DNA of 64,000 bases from Phycobacter azelaicus (GTDB lineage Bacteria; Pseudomonadota; Alphaproteobacteria; Rhodobacterales; Rhodobacteraceae): assembly GCF_014884385.1 (NCBI RefSeq), contig NZ_WKFH01000003.1, positions 496,001-560,000 on the forward strand, read 5' to 3'. A program made the position numbers and the translations under genes. Positions 28,356 through 37,692 of the stretch are shown one piece after another; position 1 is the stretch's first letter, and each line of letters starts with the position of its first letter. Below the pieces are notes generated by a model. The model made no database searches. It was not told the DNA's origin and saw only the letters and a program-made list of their open reading frames with translations.

Positions 28356-28384
28356 CGTTTACGGAATGGGGCCGTAAGGGTCAA
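28356..28384 (-). promoter_or_regulatory. Promoter of the tRNA gene
   Basis: On the minus strand TTGACC (28384-28379) is followed after exactly 17 bases by TAAACG (28361-28356), with transcription expected to start about ten bases before the mature tRNA. The -35 is near consensus; the -10 is weak, as is common in this group. Confidence 0.55.
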
Positions 28385-28507
28385 GCTAGAATCTGGGCGT
28401 GACATGCATTTCTTTGAAAAAAATCAGTCGAAGCAGAAATAGAACTGCGTTTTCATATGCTTGTATGAAGGCGGCTTTCTTCGACGGTAGCCCCTTGAGT
28501 GAAGGAA

Positions 28508-29746
28508 TCAGTCGGCCAGAGCGGACAGGACCGCTGCGTCGGGAAAACATGTGACGGCAAAGCCCAAAGATTCTTGCCAGCGACCGATGGAGCGCCTGGT
28601 CCTGAACCCCGCCAAACCGTCCGCACCACCGACATCATAACCCTGCTTTTCAAGCGCCCGTTGCATGGTTGCCACGTCGGATCGCAACATCGTATCGACC
28701 GGTGACCACTGCGTCTGGAAATCGCCCACTCCAAAGGCGATACGGTCGCCCACATGGCCGACAAACAGGGCGTAAAGGTCACTCATGTTGTAGTCTTTCA
28801 AGACATAGAAGTTAGGGGTCACTAGGAACGCGGGGCCATGGCGTCCCGCAGGCAGCATGAGAAATCCCTGGCCGGACAGCTCGTGATCCGGGAACGGACG
28901 GCCTGAGACCCTGGTAACGCCCATCTCAACCCAGTCTGCAATGCTGTGCCCCTGATCCGGTCCCTCCAGCGCACAGGACACTGACGGCGGCACTGAAACT
29001 TCGAACCCCCAATCACGCCCTGTCTGCCAGCCATGATGCTGAAGATAGGCCCCGATGGAGGCAATGGTGTCCGCCTCAGAGTTCCAGATATCAGCGCGCC
29101 CGTCACCGTCGCCGTCGGCAGCGTGTTTGAGCACGTTTGACGGCATGAACTGGGGCTGGCCCAGCGCTCCGGCCCAGCTGCTTTTCATCGCCCGCGCTGG
29201 AACATCACCCGTCTCTGCCACCCTTAGAGCCGCGATCAATTCCTGCGTGAAATAGTCGGTCCGGGTGCTCATGAATGCCTTGGTGCCAAGCACTTCAAAG
29301 GCATCGTGTGGGATAGCGGCCCGGCCATATGCGCTTTCGCGCCCCCAGATTGCGAGGACAATGTGCCCTGGCACGCCGGTTTGCCGCTCAATTTCCGCAA
29401 GCAGGCCGCTGTAGCGCTTGGCCAATTGCCGACCGACAGATGTTGCCCCGTCGACAGCGCCTCGACTGAAATAACGACCGGGCGCGCCAAATTCAGCCTG
29501 CCGCTGCTTGCGTGGCACTTGTGGTGTGCTGCCTGGAGGGACCAGGTCTGGAAGTTTCCAGTTCAGGCGCACCCCATCAAAGGCCGCACGGAAAGTCTTT
29601 TGAGAGACGCCAAACTTGCGCGCCTTGGGCCAGATCTCAGTCTGCAACCAGCTTTGGAACTGCCGCTCGATCACCGCGCGATCCTGGGCCGCAGCCATTT
29701 CTCCCCACAAGAGCATGGACACAACAAGAAGCAGTCGCCGCGGCAT
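28508..29746 (-). CDS. Lytic murein transglycosylase (MltB-like) with peptidoglycan-binding domain
   Basis: A 412-residue secreted enzyme that cleaves glycan strands of peptidoglycan. After a signal peptide (LLLVVSMLLWGEMAAAQ) comes an SLT_2/MltB catalytic domain with Glu137 in AIWGRESAYG, the GALGQPQFMPSN motif and DIWNSEADTIASIGAYL. The last 60 residues or so are a PG_binding_1 domain (MQRALEKQGYDVGGADGLAG). The start at 29746 follows GGAG at about 6 bases; the upstream in-frame extension would bury the signal peptide. Confidence 0.93.
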   Translation of the reverse strand: MPRRLLLVVSMLLWGEMAAAQDRAVIERQFQSWLQTEIWPKARKFGVSQKTFRAAFDGVRLNWKLPDLVPPGSTPQVPRKQRQAEFGAPGRYFSRGAVDGATSVGRQLAKRYSGLLAEIERQTGVPGHIVLAIWGRESAYGRAAIPHDAFEVLGTKAFMSTRTDYFTQELIAALRVAETGDVPARAMKSSWAGALGQPQFMPSNVLKHAADGDGDGRADIWNSEADTIASIGAYLQHHGWQTGRDWGFEVSVPPSVSCALEGPDQGHSIADWVEMGVTRVSGRPFPDHELSGQGFLMLPAGRHGPAFLVTPNFYVLKDYNMSDLYALFVGHVGDRIAFGVGDFQTQWSPVDTMLRSDVATMQRALEKQGYDVGGADGLAGFRTRRSIGRWQESLGFAVTCFPDAAVLSALAD

Positions 29747-29825
29747 GGGGGCTTTCTCCGACAGGTTGCCAACAGCCTGATACCACCCGATCTGAGATCG
29801 CGTCGCAAGAGGCCATCGCACCCAG

Positions 29826-30968
29826 TCAGGGGAGTGGATCTGTGCGGAATAGCCTGATTTTCAGCCCGCCATGCGCCACAGGTGCTCCCACGGGCAGGAA
29901 CGGCAGCTGAGTTGCCTTGGCCAGGGCGGTGTCGCTGGTCACAACCCCCACGCGCCAGCCGGAGAACCGTTCCTTCAGAGTCTGCCCCAAGGCACCGTAA
30001 AGGGCAAAGAGCAGCTTCTTGTTGCCGATCCGGGCGCCATAGGGTGGGTTCACTATGACGAGACCCGGCGCACCCTCGGGCGGCTGCAGATCGCTGACGG
30101 CCGCCTGCGCGAACGATGTACAGCCATCAACACCAGCGCGCGCGGCATTGGCCGCCGCCATCTCGACCGCGCCAGCGTTGCGGTCCGAACCGAAGAAGGT
30201 CAGTGACGTCTCCTTCTCTTCGCAGGTGCTTCGTATTTGCTCCCAGGCCGCGGCATCGAAGCTCGCCAGCCGCTCGAATGCAAAGGCGCGGCTGCGCCCC
30301 GGCGCCAGCCCACGCGCGATCTCAGCCGCCTCGATTACGAAGGTGCCAGAGCCGCACATCGGGTCCACCACGGCCTCGGATCCCTCAAATCCACACTCCC
30401 GCAAGAAAAGAGCCGCCAGCGTTTCTCGCATCGGAGCCTTTCCCACCGCGGCTTTATGACCGCGCTTGTGAAGCCCCTCACCGGAAGTATCCACGCTGAA
30501 AACGCATAGATTGTCGTCGATCCGGCATTTCAGCGTGACGCTCCCCCTGCTTTGCGCCTCTGGGGCATTGGGTGGCACGATTTCGACCCCCAGTTCCTCG
30601 GACAGTGCCCGTTCAATCCGCTGGGCCGCAGCCCCTGCATGGTAGATCTTTGACCTCTTGTTGGTCGCCACTTCGACGCGTACGGGGATATCGGCCCGCA
30701 GCACATCTGCCCAAGGGAACTTTCGGGCGCGTTTATCAAGCTGCGCCAAGTGAAAAGCGCGAAATTCCCCGATCCGGGCCAACACCCGCGCCGCGCCGCG
30801 CAGAGACAGATTGGCGCGCCAGACGTCGCTCCATCCTCCTTGCACGACAACACCTCCCGGAACGGCTTTTGGTTCCATGAAACCCTGCTCGCGCACCTCG
30901 GCAAGCAGCGCTTGTTCGAGACCTGGCGCGACGGTGAGGAAGATTTCGAATGTAGCAGCATGTGTCAT
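29826..30968 (-). CDS. THUMP-containing class I SAM-dependent RNA methyltransferase (RlmL-like)
   Basis: A 380-residue protein with an N-terminal THUMP RNA-binding region (residues 45-155) and a C-terminal methyltransferase domain with SAM motif DPMCGSGTFVIEAAEIA and catalytic motif IVNPPYGARIG, which modifies exocyclic or ring nitrogen of a base. The N-terminal half of E. coli RlmL is matched, without the RlmK half. Probable target is 23S rRNA G2445 or a similar guanine. The frame opens at 31100, but ATG 30968 (or 30980) gives the normal family start. Confidence 0.9.
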   Translation of the reverse strand: MTHAATFEIFLTVAPGLEQALLAEVREQGFMEPKAVPGGVVVQGGWSDVWRANLSLRGAARVLARIGEFRAFHLAQLDKRARKFPWADVLRADIPVRVEVATNKRSKIYHAGAAAQRIERALSEELGVEIVPPNAPEAQSRGSVTLKCRIDDNLCVFSVDTSGEGLHKRGHKAAVGKAPMRETLAALFLRECGFEGSEAVVDPMCGSGTFVIEAAEIARGLAPGRSRAFAFERLASFDAAAWEQIRSTCEEKETSLTFFGSDRNAGAVEMAAANAARAGVDGCTSFAQAAVSDLQPPEGAPGLVIVNPPYGARIGNKKLLFALYGALGQTLKERFSGWRVGVVTSDTALAKATQLPFLPVGAPVAHGGLKIRLFRTDPLP

Positions 30969-31044
30969 GGCACCGTCCATAGCGGCAAAGACGCAGCGCC
31001 GCGACGAAAAAACTGAGCTAGACCAACTTGAGTTCAGCCGGAGG

Positions 31045-32781
31045 TCAGGCCCGAACGGGCACGCGCAAATTTGCCGCAAAGACCGGCACCGGCTCTGCAT
31101 ATCCTTTCAGCGAAACCGCCGGCAGCGGTTCGAACCGGAAACGACCGGAAATGGAAGCCGCGTTCTGCGACGCCTCATCTACCAGCACCTGATCCGAGGC
31201 CGCTTTTGAGCAAAGACGGGCCGACAGGTTGACGGTGGAGCCGAGAACCGTGAAATCCATTCGGTCCCGCGCGCCGGTTGCGCCCATGACGACCTCGCCC
31301 GAGGCCACGCCAATGCCAACATGCAGGTTGTATTCGGGATAGACACTGAGCAGTTTTTGAAGGTCTGCGATGATCTCGACAGAGGCGGCAACGGCGCGTT
31401 CCTCCATCCGCTCCCCTTCGAAGACGGCAACCAGCGCATCCCCAATAAATTTGTCCACATCGCCCCCGTATTTGTTGACCAGCCCCGCCTGCACGTCAAA
31501 GTAGCGGTTCAGTACCTCGACCACGGTTTCCGGCGGCACGCTTTCGGAAAAGGAGGTATAGCCGCGAATGTCGGTGAAGATGACCGAAACACGCCGCCGC
31601 TCACCGCCGCGCCGCATTCCACTGTCCTCGGCCTTCCGAATGGCGGACATGGTGCTGTGAGAGACAAACTTCATCAGTTCTAGACGCTCGGCCAGATGGG
31701 CGATCATCTGGTCCACCTCCCGCGCCAGCTGCCCGATCTCATCACGGCTCCTCACACCTCTGACCCGAACGGCAAAATCCCCCTGCCCCACCTTTTGCGC
31801 GACGGCGCCGATTTTCAGAATGGGTCCGGTCAGGCCTTGCGACATGAAGAACGCTCCCATGGCGGCCAGCACTAGCCCGACCAGCCCCACTTTGGCGATC
31901 TGCCATGTCAGTGCATTCACCACTGCGTAGGCATTGTCTTCGCTGAGTTCGGTGATCACCGCCCAGGGAAAGTGCGAGGGAAAGGCATAGGCGCCAAGAA
32001 CTGCCTCGCCATCCGGGCGCACATAGGGTTGCAGGGCATCGGCCCGCGCTCCCGCCACGATCAACGGCATGGCGCTGGCGACGATCTGTCGGTCCGCAAT
32101 GACCCGGGGCTGATCGGTTAGCACCAACCGTCCGGCGTGATCAACAATGGCAATCACACCGCGCTGCGCAAAGGGATGTGAGGCCACCATCTGTGCCAGA
32201 AGGTCGAGATCGATCTTGGCGGCCATGGTCACCTCCCGCCCCGCGATATAGGTGTTGAGCGGCAATACAAGCGTAGCCATCCAGGTGTCGATTTCAGGCA
32301 TATAGCTGATCACCGGCCTGCCGAACTGACCTGTTCCAGAAATAGAGGTGATCAGATCCGCGGGTGTCGAAAGCACCTCAACAGGGTCGAGGCCAGCAGC
32401 GATCACCCTGCCGCTGTACTTGGAATTTGTGACAAGGATTGGCAGGTCAGACCCGGCAACAGAGAGCTGAAGCGCCGCCACTTGTGGCAGCTCCTGCAAG
32501 CCGAGCGTTAACAAGGATACCTTCTGCGCAATATCCAGATCGGGACTATCCACGCCGTTGCGTATTACCATCAAAGGGGTCAGCCAGCGCCCCTGAAACG
32601 TATTATCAAAGCTCGTGCGCAGTTCGGCGGCCACCGAGGTCAGATCTTCGTTTGCGGCACTCTTGAGCTCATCCCTTGTGAGGCGACTGATGTTCTGGGC
32701 CACGAGGATGAGCGGTCCCACTGCCAGCAGAACCGCAAAGAGAAAGAACTTGGCGCGCAGGGGAAAGCGAAGGCGCGTCAT
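31045..32781 (-). CDS. Membrane class III adenylate/guanylate cyclase with extracytoplasmic sensor and HAMP
   Basis: A 578-residue protein. A first membrane segment (FFLFAVLLAVGPLILVA) is followed by a large extracytoplasmic dCACHE-like domain (about residues 35-290), a second segment (VGLVGLVLAAMGAFFM), a HAMP linker (GLTGPILKIGAVAQKVGQGDF) and a C-terminal cyclase domain. Metal-binding aspartates appear in FTDIRGYTSF and KFIGDALVAVF, and the DFTVLGSTVNLSARL segment has the transition-state Asn and Arg. The Thr in DFTVLG fits adenylate cyclases of class IIIb rather than Asp-type enzymes, so cAMP is the more likely product. The start overlaps the PKD gene stop by ATGA, so it is translationally coupled to it. 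Confidence 0.92.
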   Translation of the reverse strand: MTRLRFPLRAKFFLFAVLLAVGPLILVAQNISRLTRDELKSAANEDLTSVAAELRTSFDNTFQGRWLTPLMVIRNGVDSPDLDIAQKVSLLTLGLQELPQVAALQLSVAGSDLPILVTNSKYSGRVIAAGLDPVEVLSTPADLITSISGTGQFGRPVISYMPEIDTWMATLVLPLNTYIAGREVTMAAKIDLDLLAQMVASHPFAQRGVIAIVDHAGRLVLTDQPRVIADRQIVASAMPLIVAGARADALQPYVRPDGEAVLGAYAFPSHFPWAVITELSEDNAYAVVNALTWQIAKVGLVGLVLAAMGAFFMSQGLTGPILKIGAVAQKVGQGDFAVRVRGVRSRDEIGQLAREVDQMIAHLAERLELMKFVSHSTMSAIRKAEDSGMRRGGERRRVSVIFTDIRGYTSFSESVPPETVVEVLNRYFDVQAGLVNKYGGDVDKFIGDALVAVFEGERMEERAVAASVEIIADLQKLLSVYPEYNLHVGIGVASGEVVMGATGARDRMDFTVLGSTVNLSARLCSKAASDQVLVDEASQNAASISGRFRFEPLPAVSLKGYAEPVPVFAANLRVPVRA

Positions 32782-35700
32782 GGCCGCGCCACCGCGGTGA
32801 TCTGCGCTGTATCGCGCGCAACGCCACAAGCAAGGCCGGTGGCATCACGCCCCTCGAGTGTCACGGTATAGTCTCCGGGGCTTGCGTACCGATGACGCGT
32901 CACAGCACCGCTTGCGCGCGCGCCGTCGCCAAAAGCCCAGGTCAGCCGCACACCCTGCCCTTCCGGATCCTGCACATCGGAGGCATCAAACGATACGACA
33001 TCATGGGCAGCCCCCACCAGAACCTCTCGATCCGGTCCCGCCTCCACCAGCGGTGGTGCATTGATCAGGATCTGGGCCGTGTCCATCCCCGTATCACACT
33101 CGGAAGCGCCGCTATCATCGCGCACCGAAAGGGTTACGGTTCCTGCGCCGGGACTGTCAAAGGCACGCTCCACCTGTGCTCCTTCAAGCACCGTCCCATC
33201 GCTGAACGTCCAGATCCATTCAATAAGGTTCCCATCCAGATCGGCTGAGGCCCCAGCATCAAAACGCAGCATGTCTCCAGGGCAGGCAAGACGGTCCGGT
33301 CCAGCCATGGCAGTGGGGGCATCATTGACGCGCACATGGACCTCTTCGCGCCGCGTTGCGCCGATCAGATCCGAGCCATCCGTCAGCGTCAGCGACACCG
33401 GAAAACTGCCGGGTGTGTCGAACGCGTGGCTGACCTTGGCGCCATTGGCCACCGTGGTCCGATCAAAAAGCCAGCTGGCCGTTTCAGAGCTAGCCAGCGG
33501 GATTTGCCAGGTTATCGGCTCACCGGGGCAAACCGCTCTCTCCAGAGCAAGCCCTGCAAAGGGGCGCGGGTTCGCCGTGATCTGCTGCACTGCGACCGAA
33601 GTGCTATTGGAAACTCCCGCGTCATCCGTCACCTTCAGGCGCACCTTGTAGGTACCTGCCTCTTCATAACGATGAGAGGCAAGTACGCCATCGTTACTGC
33701 GCCCATCGCCGAAATCCCATTCAAAGCCTGTGATAGCTCCATCAGAGTCCGCACTGCCCCCTGCATCCAGGCGAAAGTCTTCACCTACAGAGACCTGCAA
33801 CGGCGCCTCAAAAACAGCCATGGGCGGCGCATTGATGGTGATCTCGCGCGTTGTCATCAGGACATCACAACCTTTTGTGCCTCCCTCCAATGCGAGGGTC
33901 AGCACCACCGGATAGCGCCCCGCTTTGGCAAAACGGTGCGAGACCTCGGCGCCCGTTGCGGTGGTGCCATCTCCAAAATCCCAGGTCAGCGCTGTAACGC
34001 TTTCCTCTGCGAGGTTGCGGATCTCAGCAGCAAAGCTCAGCTGTTCGTTCACCCCCCCACGATCTGGCGCCAAGATCACCGGCTCGGGCGCGGCGACGAC
34101 AATTACCTCGGCCGTATCGGTATCAAGCGGGCTGCAGCTGTTTCTGGCATCACCAGAGATCGTGAGGGTCACCGTGTAAGTCCCAGGACTTGTGAATCGG
34201 TATTCGGGCGTAGCGCCGCTGCCGCTTCCGCCGTCGCCGAAGGTCCAGGCAAAGGCATTCACGGCCCCGTCCGCATCGGTCGACTGCGTGCCGTCAAAAC
34301 GCACCGGCTGGTTGGTGCAAACGGTTCTGTCTGGCCCGGCTGCGGCAATAGGCCCCTCCCGCACCACAGCTGCGATCCGGTCCACCGCGCTGCCGTATGT
34401 GCTCCCAGTTTCATTGCGCACGGTCAGAGTAACAGGATAGACGCCCGGGTTTTCATAGGTTTTGCTTGGATTTATCAAATCCGAAGTATCCCCGTCCCCA
34501 AAATCCCAGGCATAAAGCAACAGCCCGCCATCCGGGTCGCGGCTGCCTGAGGCGTCAAACAGGATCGGTTCTCCCGAGCAGACCTCACGGTTGCCGCCCG
34601 CATTTGCAAGCGGTCTTGCGCGGATGGTAACGCGCGTTGCAGAAACAGAGCGCGCATTGTTAAGCCCTGTTCCATCGTCCACCCATAGCGTAACCGGATA
34701 GACGCCCGGTCCGGGAAAGACATGGGTGACTTGCTCGCCCTTTCGACGGGGGGTATCGTCACCAAAATCCCATTCATACATCAAGGCGTCGCCATCCCCG
34801 TCGCTTGAGGCGCCGCCATCAAAGGTGACATATGTCTGCTCGGTCTCGATTTCTGGGCCTGCATCAGCGATAGGGGGATGATTGACCCGAACAGTCAGGC
34901 CGTCGACCGCAGTGCTGTTGGCCACACCGGCTTCATCCGTGACCACCAGTTGAACCGACCAAACGCCCGGCGCGACATAGGCGCGCTCCACTTGGGCGGC
35001 GTCAAGTGGGCTTCCCAGATCGTCGAACTCCCAGCGGTAGGATGCCAGTCCACCATCCCTGTCAAAGCTTTGCCGGGCATCGAACGCAACGGTTGCCCCC
35101 GGCGCCACCAGCCTGTCTGGCCCGGCAATGGCCACGGGTGGCGCATTTACCGTAATCAGAACCTCGCTATCATCGCGTGCGGGCTGCGCGGCAAAATCGT
35201 CTTCGATGCTGAGGCGCACCGCATAAAGGCCCGGTTCATCGAAAACATGCGCCACGCGCTCCCCGTCCTTCACGCTGCCATCCGGGAACTGCCAACGATA
35301 GCGGGCTACCTGTCCGTCCGGATCGACCGAGGCACGGCCCGACAGGACGACCTCATCTCCGGGAGCCACGGTTTGCGGCGGACCCGCGTCGGCGATCGGC
35401 GCAGCATTTATGATGACCCGCATGGTGTCCCGGTCGGTGTTGCGCGGGGCCGTGCTGTCATCGCGCACCTTCAGCGCAACGTCATAAACACCGGCCCGTT
35501 TATAAGCGTGGCGGGGCATTGGCCCCTGCCCCGTGCTACCGTCGCCAAAATCCCACAGCCATTCGATCACCTCACCATCGGAATCCACCGACGCCGTGCC
35601 ATCAAAGGCAACCTCGCTAGCCGTCACAAACTGGTCCGGCCCGGCATTTGCCACCGGTGCCGCATCCACCCGCACCACACGGGTCAGCGATTGCAAGGCA

Positions 35701-37664
35701 GAGGCCGTCCCACTGTCATCCTCGACCAGCAGCGTGACCTCATAGGTTCCGGGCTCAGACCAAGCATAGCTGGCAGTCACACCTTCGCCCATCGTCCCAT
35801 CACCGAAATCCCAGATGAAGGACAGGATCTGCCCATCCTCATCTGTACTTTGAACTGCGTCAAACCGGGCAACTTCGGAAACCGATATCGGCCGATCAGG
35901 TATCGTGAAACGGGGCTCCGGCGGCATGTTCACATCGACACGCAGTGCGTCTGTCGCGATTTGATTTGAAGCGCCACTGTCATCCGTCACGCGCAGCGAG
36001 ACACGAAAGGAACCCGAACGGTCATAGACATGGCTAACTTCGGCTCCTTCCAGAACCGTACCGTCGCCCATATCCCAGGAATACCGAGTGATGTCACCGT
36101 CGACGTCATAGCTGGCCGCCGCAGAGAACCGTAAAGCCTGCCCAATTGTGCTGATCTGATCACCGCCTGCCTCGGCGACAGGGCCGGCATTGACGAACAC
36201 CAGCCGTGTTGCGACACCGAAGTTGCAGGGATGCTCCATGTCATCTGCCACCCGCAAGACCGCTCGGTAGGTGCCCGGTCGGTCGTAGACATGAGACACC
36301 TTGGCGCCCTCGGCTGATGTTCCGTCACCAAGGCTCCAGCGGTGTCGAACAATCGGACTGTCCGAGGGTTGCGAAGCGCTACCGTCAAAGCTCACGGTCT
36401 CGCCGGGAGCAACAAGAATGTCGTCCCCCGGAACCGCGACAGGCGCATTGCGCACGTGTACGGGCAAATCAAGGCTTGTACCGCGGCCTGGACGCGCTCC
36501 AGGCTCCAACACCCTCAGGCGTGCAGTGTAGCGCCCCGGTTCCTTGTAGCGATGGACGGCAGCAGCATTGTATGCCATGGCACCATCGCCAAAATCCCAC
36601 ATAAATGAAAGCGGCACGCGCCCCTCCGACAGACTGGCGTCAAATCCGACTGCGCGACAATCCGCAAGCGGGCTCGCGCTTGCCACCGCAACAGGTCTGC
36701 GAGGAACAAGCGAAATCCGCGGCGGCATGCCAAGTCGCAGCGGTGCGCCGCTATCGTCGAAGACAGCCAGTGTGACGTCATTTGGCAGCTCAAATCCCCC
36801 CGAGAGAGCCAGCGCCATCTGTTCGCCATCGCCCGCATAGCGCGGCTTGATCCTGTCAGATACCCAGACGTCCTGTCCCGAGATCCGGACGCTCTGGTCT
36901 TCATACTGCGTGACCAGCTTCAGATCCCCATTGGCCCCATCAAAGCTCTGTACCGTCAGCGGGCCAGCATCGGGCGCAGCCGCGAACCACAACTCGGTTG
37001 GGGGGCTGTTTCCGGGCCAGCGCACGGTTGGCCGGTAGGAAAACATCTCTAGCCCCTCAGGTGCGATGTTGCGATCACGCGCAAGGCTCAAGGCCAGTGA
37101 GAACCCATTGCCGTCATTCCCCCCGGAACCGATCACGTCGAGGCGAAAGTAGGCCCGCCCGTCAATGATTTCGCCCTGACGGGCCTGCACGGCCGTCAGC
37201 GTCACCCAGCGGCCATCTGTGGATCGATCATTTCCAAATTCTCTTTCGCGCAGCAACCGCCCCGGCGGGACCGGGGTCTCTTTGACCAGTCCCCGCGTGA
37301 CCCGCGCTCCATCTTCAACCAAAGCAGGCAGGTCCACCTCCGAATAGCTACCTGCTCCACCAAACAGGCGAAAAGCGGTCACGCTGTCGGCTGTACCACC
37401 GTAGGAAAAATCACCTTCCCCGAAAGTTTCGGGATCGAGAAGGCGCAAAAAGAGCCGATCCGCCTGGTCGCTGGGAACGCTAAAGAAGATCCGCTCCCTG
37501 TTGTCGACATCGCCCTCGCGGCTTGGGGCCGCCTTCCCGTAGACCACGATCAATGCCTGTTGCGCGCTGCCCCCCTGCGCCTCAACCGCACCAGCGCAAG
37601 CCAAGCCCCAAAGGCCAAGCCCCACCAAAGCAGACCAAAACGTTCTGCGACTCTTCACAGTCAT
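32778..37664 (-). CDS. Large secreted multi-PKD-domain surface protein
   Basis: A 1628-residue secreted protein. A signal peptide (FWSALVGLGLWGLACAGA) is followed by an N-terminal region of about 350 residues with no repeat character, then about 15 PKD domains of some 85 residues each. Each repeat shows a W-DFGDG-type core, then a basic or aromatic turn and a PGxYxVxLxV strand; repeats 7 and 13 have lost part of the core. No LPXTG, autotransporter or outer-membrane anchor is seen. PKD domains usually mediate protein or carbohydrate contacts. AAGGA precedes ATG 37664 at 7 bases. The gene lies 28 bases after the LysM/FecR gene and overlaps the cyclase gene. Confidence 0.92.
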   Translation of the reverse strand: MTVKSRRTFWSALVGLGLWGLACAGAVEAQGGSAQQALIVVYGKAAPSREGDVDNRERIFFSVPSDQADRLFLRLLDPETFGEGDFSYGGTADSVTAFRLFGGAGSYSEVDLPALVEDGARVTRGLVKETPVPPGRLLREREFGNDRSTDGRWVTLTAVQARQGEIIDGRAYFRLDVIGSGGNDGNGFSLALSLARDRNIAPEGLEMFSYRPTVRWPGNSPPTELWFAAAPDAGPLTVQSFDGANGDLKLVTQYEDQSVRISGQDVWVSDRIKPRYAGDGEQMALALSGGFELPNDVTLAVFDDSGAPLRLGMPPRISLVPRRPVAVASASPLADCRAVGFDASLSEGRVPLSFMWDFGDGAMAYNAAAVHRYKEPGRYTARLRVLEPGARPGRGTSLDLPVHVRNAPVAVPGDDILVAPGETVSFDGSASQPSDSPIVRHRWSLGDGTSAEGAKVSHVYDRPGTYRAVLRVADDMEHPCNFGVATRLVFVNAGPVAEAGGDQISTIGQALRFSAAASYDVDGDITRYSWDMGDGTVLEGAEVSHVYDRSGSFRVSLRVTDDSGASNQIATDALRVDVNMPPEPRFTIPDRPISVSEVARFDAVQSTDEDGQILSFIWDFGDGTMGEGVTASYAWSEPGTYEVTLLVEDDSGTASALQSLTRVVRVDAAPVANAGPDQFVTASEVAFDGTASVDSDGEVIEWLWDFGDGSTGQGPMPRHAYKRAGVYDVALKVRDDSTAPRNTDRDTMRVIINAAPIADAGPPQTVAPGDEVVLSGRASVDPDGQVARYRWQFPDGSVKDGERVAHVFDEPGLYAVRLSIEDDFAAQPARDDSEVLITVNAPPVAIAGPDRLVAPGATVAFDARQSFDRDGGLASYRWEFDDLGSPLDAAQVERAYVAPGVWSVQLVVTDEAGVANSTAVDGLTVRVNHPPIADAGPEIETEQTYVTFDGGASSDGDGDALMYEWDFGDDTPRRKGEQVTHVFPGPGVYPVTLWVDDGTGLNNARSVSATRVTIRARPLANAGGNREVCSGEPILFDASGSRDPDGGLLLYAWDFGDGDTSDLINPSKTYENPGVYPVTLTVRNETGSTYGSAVDRIAAVVREGPIAAAGPDRTVCTNQPVRFDGTQSTDADGAVNAFAWTFGDGGSGSGATPEYRFTSPGTYTVTLTISGDARNSCSPLDTDTAEVIVVAAPEPVILAPDRGGVNEQLSFAAEIRNLAEESVTALTWDFGDGTTATGAEVSHRFAKAGRYPVVLTLALEGGTKGCDVLMTTREITINAPPMAVFEAPLQVSVGEDFRLDAGGSADSDGAITGFEWDFGDGRSNDGVLASHRYEEAGTYKVRLKVTDDAGVSNSTSVAVQQITANPRPFAGLALERAVCPGEPITWQIPLASSETASWLFDRTTVANGAKVSHAFDTPGSFPVSLTLTDGSDLIGATRREEVHVRVNDAPTAMAGPDRLACPGDMLRFDAGASADLDGNLIEWIWTFSDGTVLEGAQVERAFDSPGAGTVTLSVRDDSGASECDTGMDTAQILINAPPLVEAGPDREVLVGAAHDVVSFDASDVQDPEGQGVRLTWAFGDGARASGAVTRHRYASPGDYTVTLEGRDATGLACGVARDTAQITAVARP

Positions 37665-37692
37665 ATCACGGTCCTTTGTCTTTCAGTCCCCA

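Noticed and set aside
33336..34550. Plus-strand frame of 404 codons antisense to the PKD gene, with similar frames at 34878-35969
   Set aside because: These are shadows of the repeat-rich, GC-rich minus-strand gene. They have no ribosome binding sites, domains or protein-like composition.
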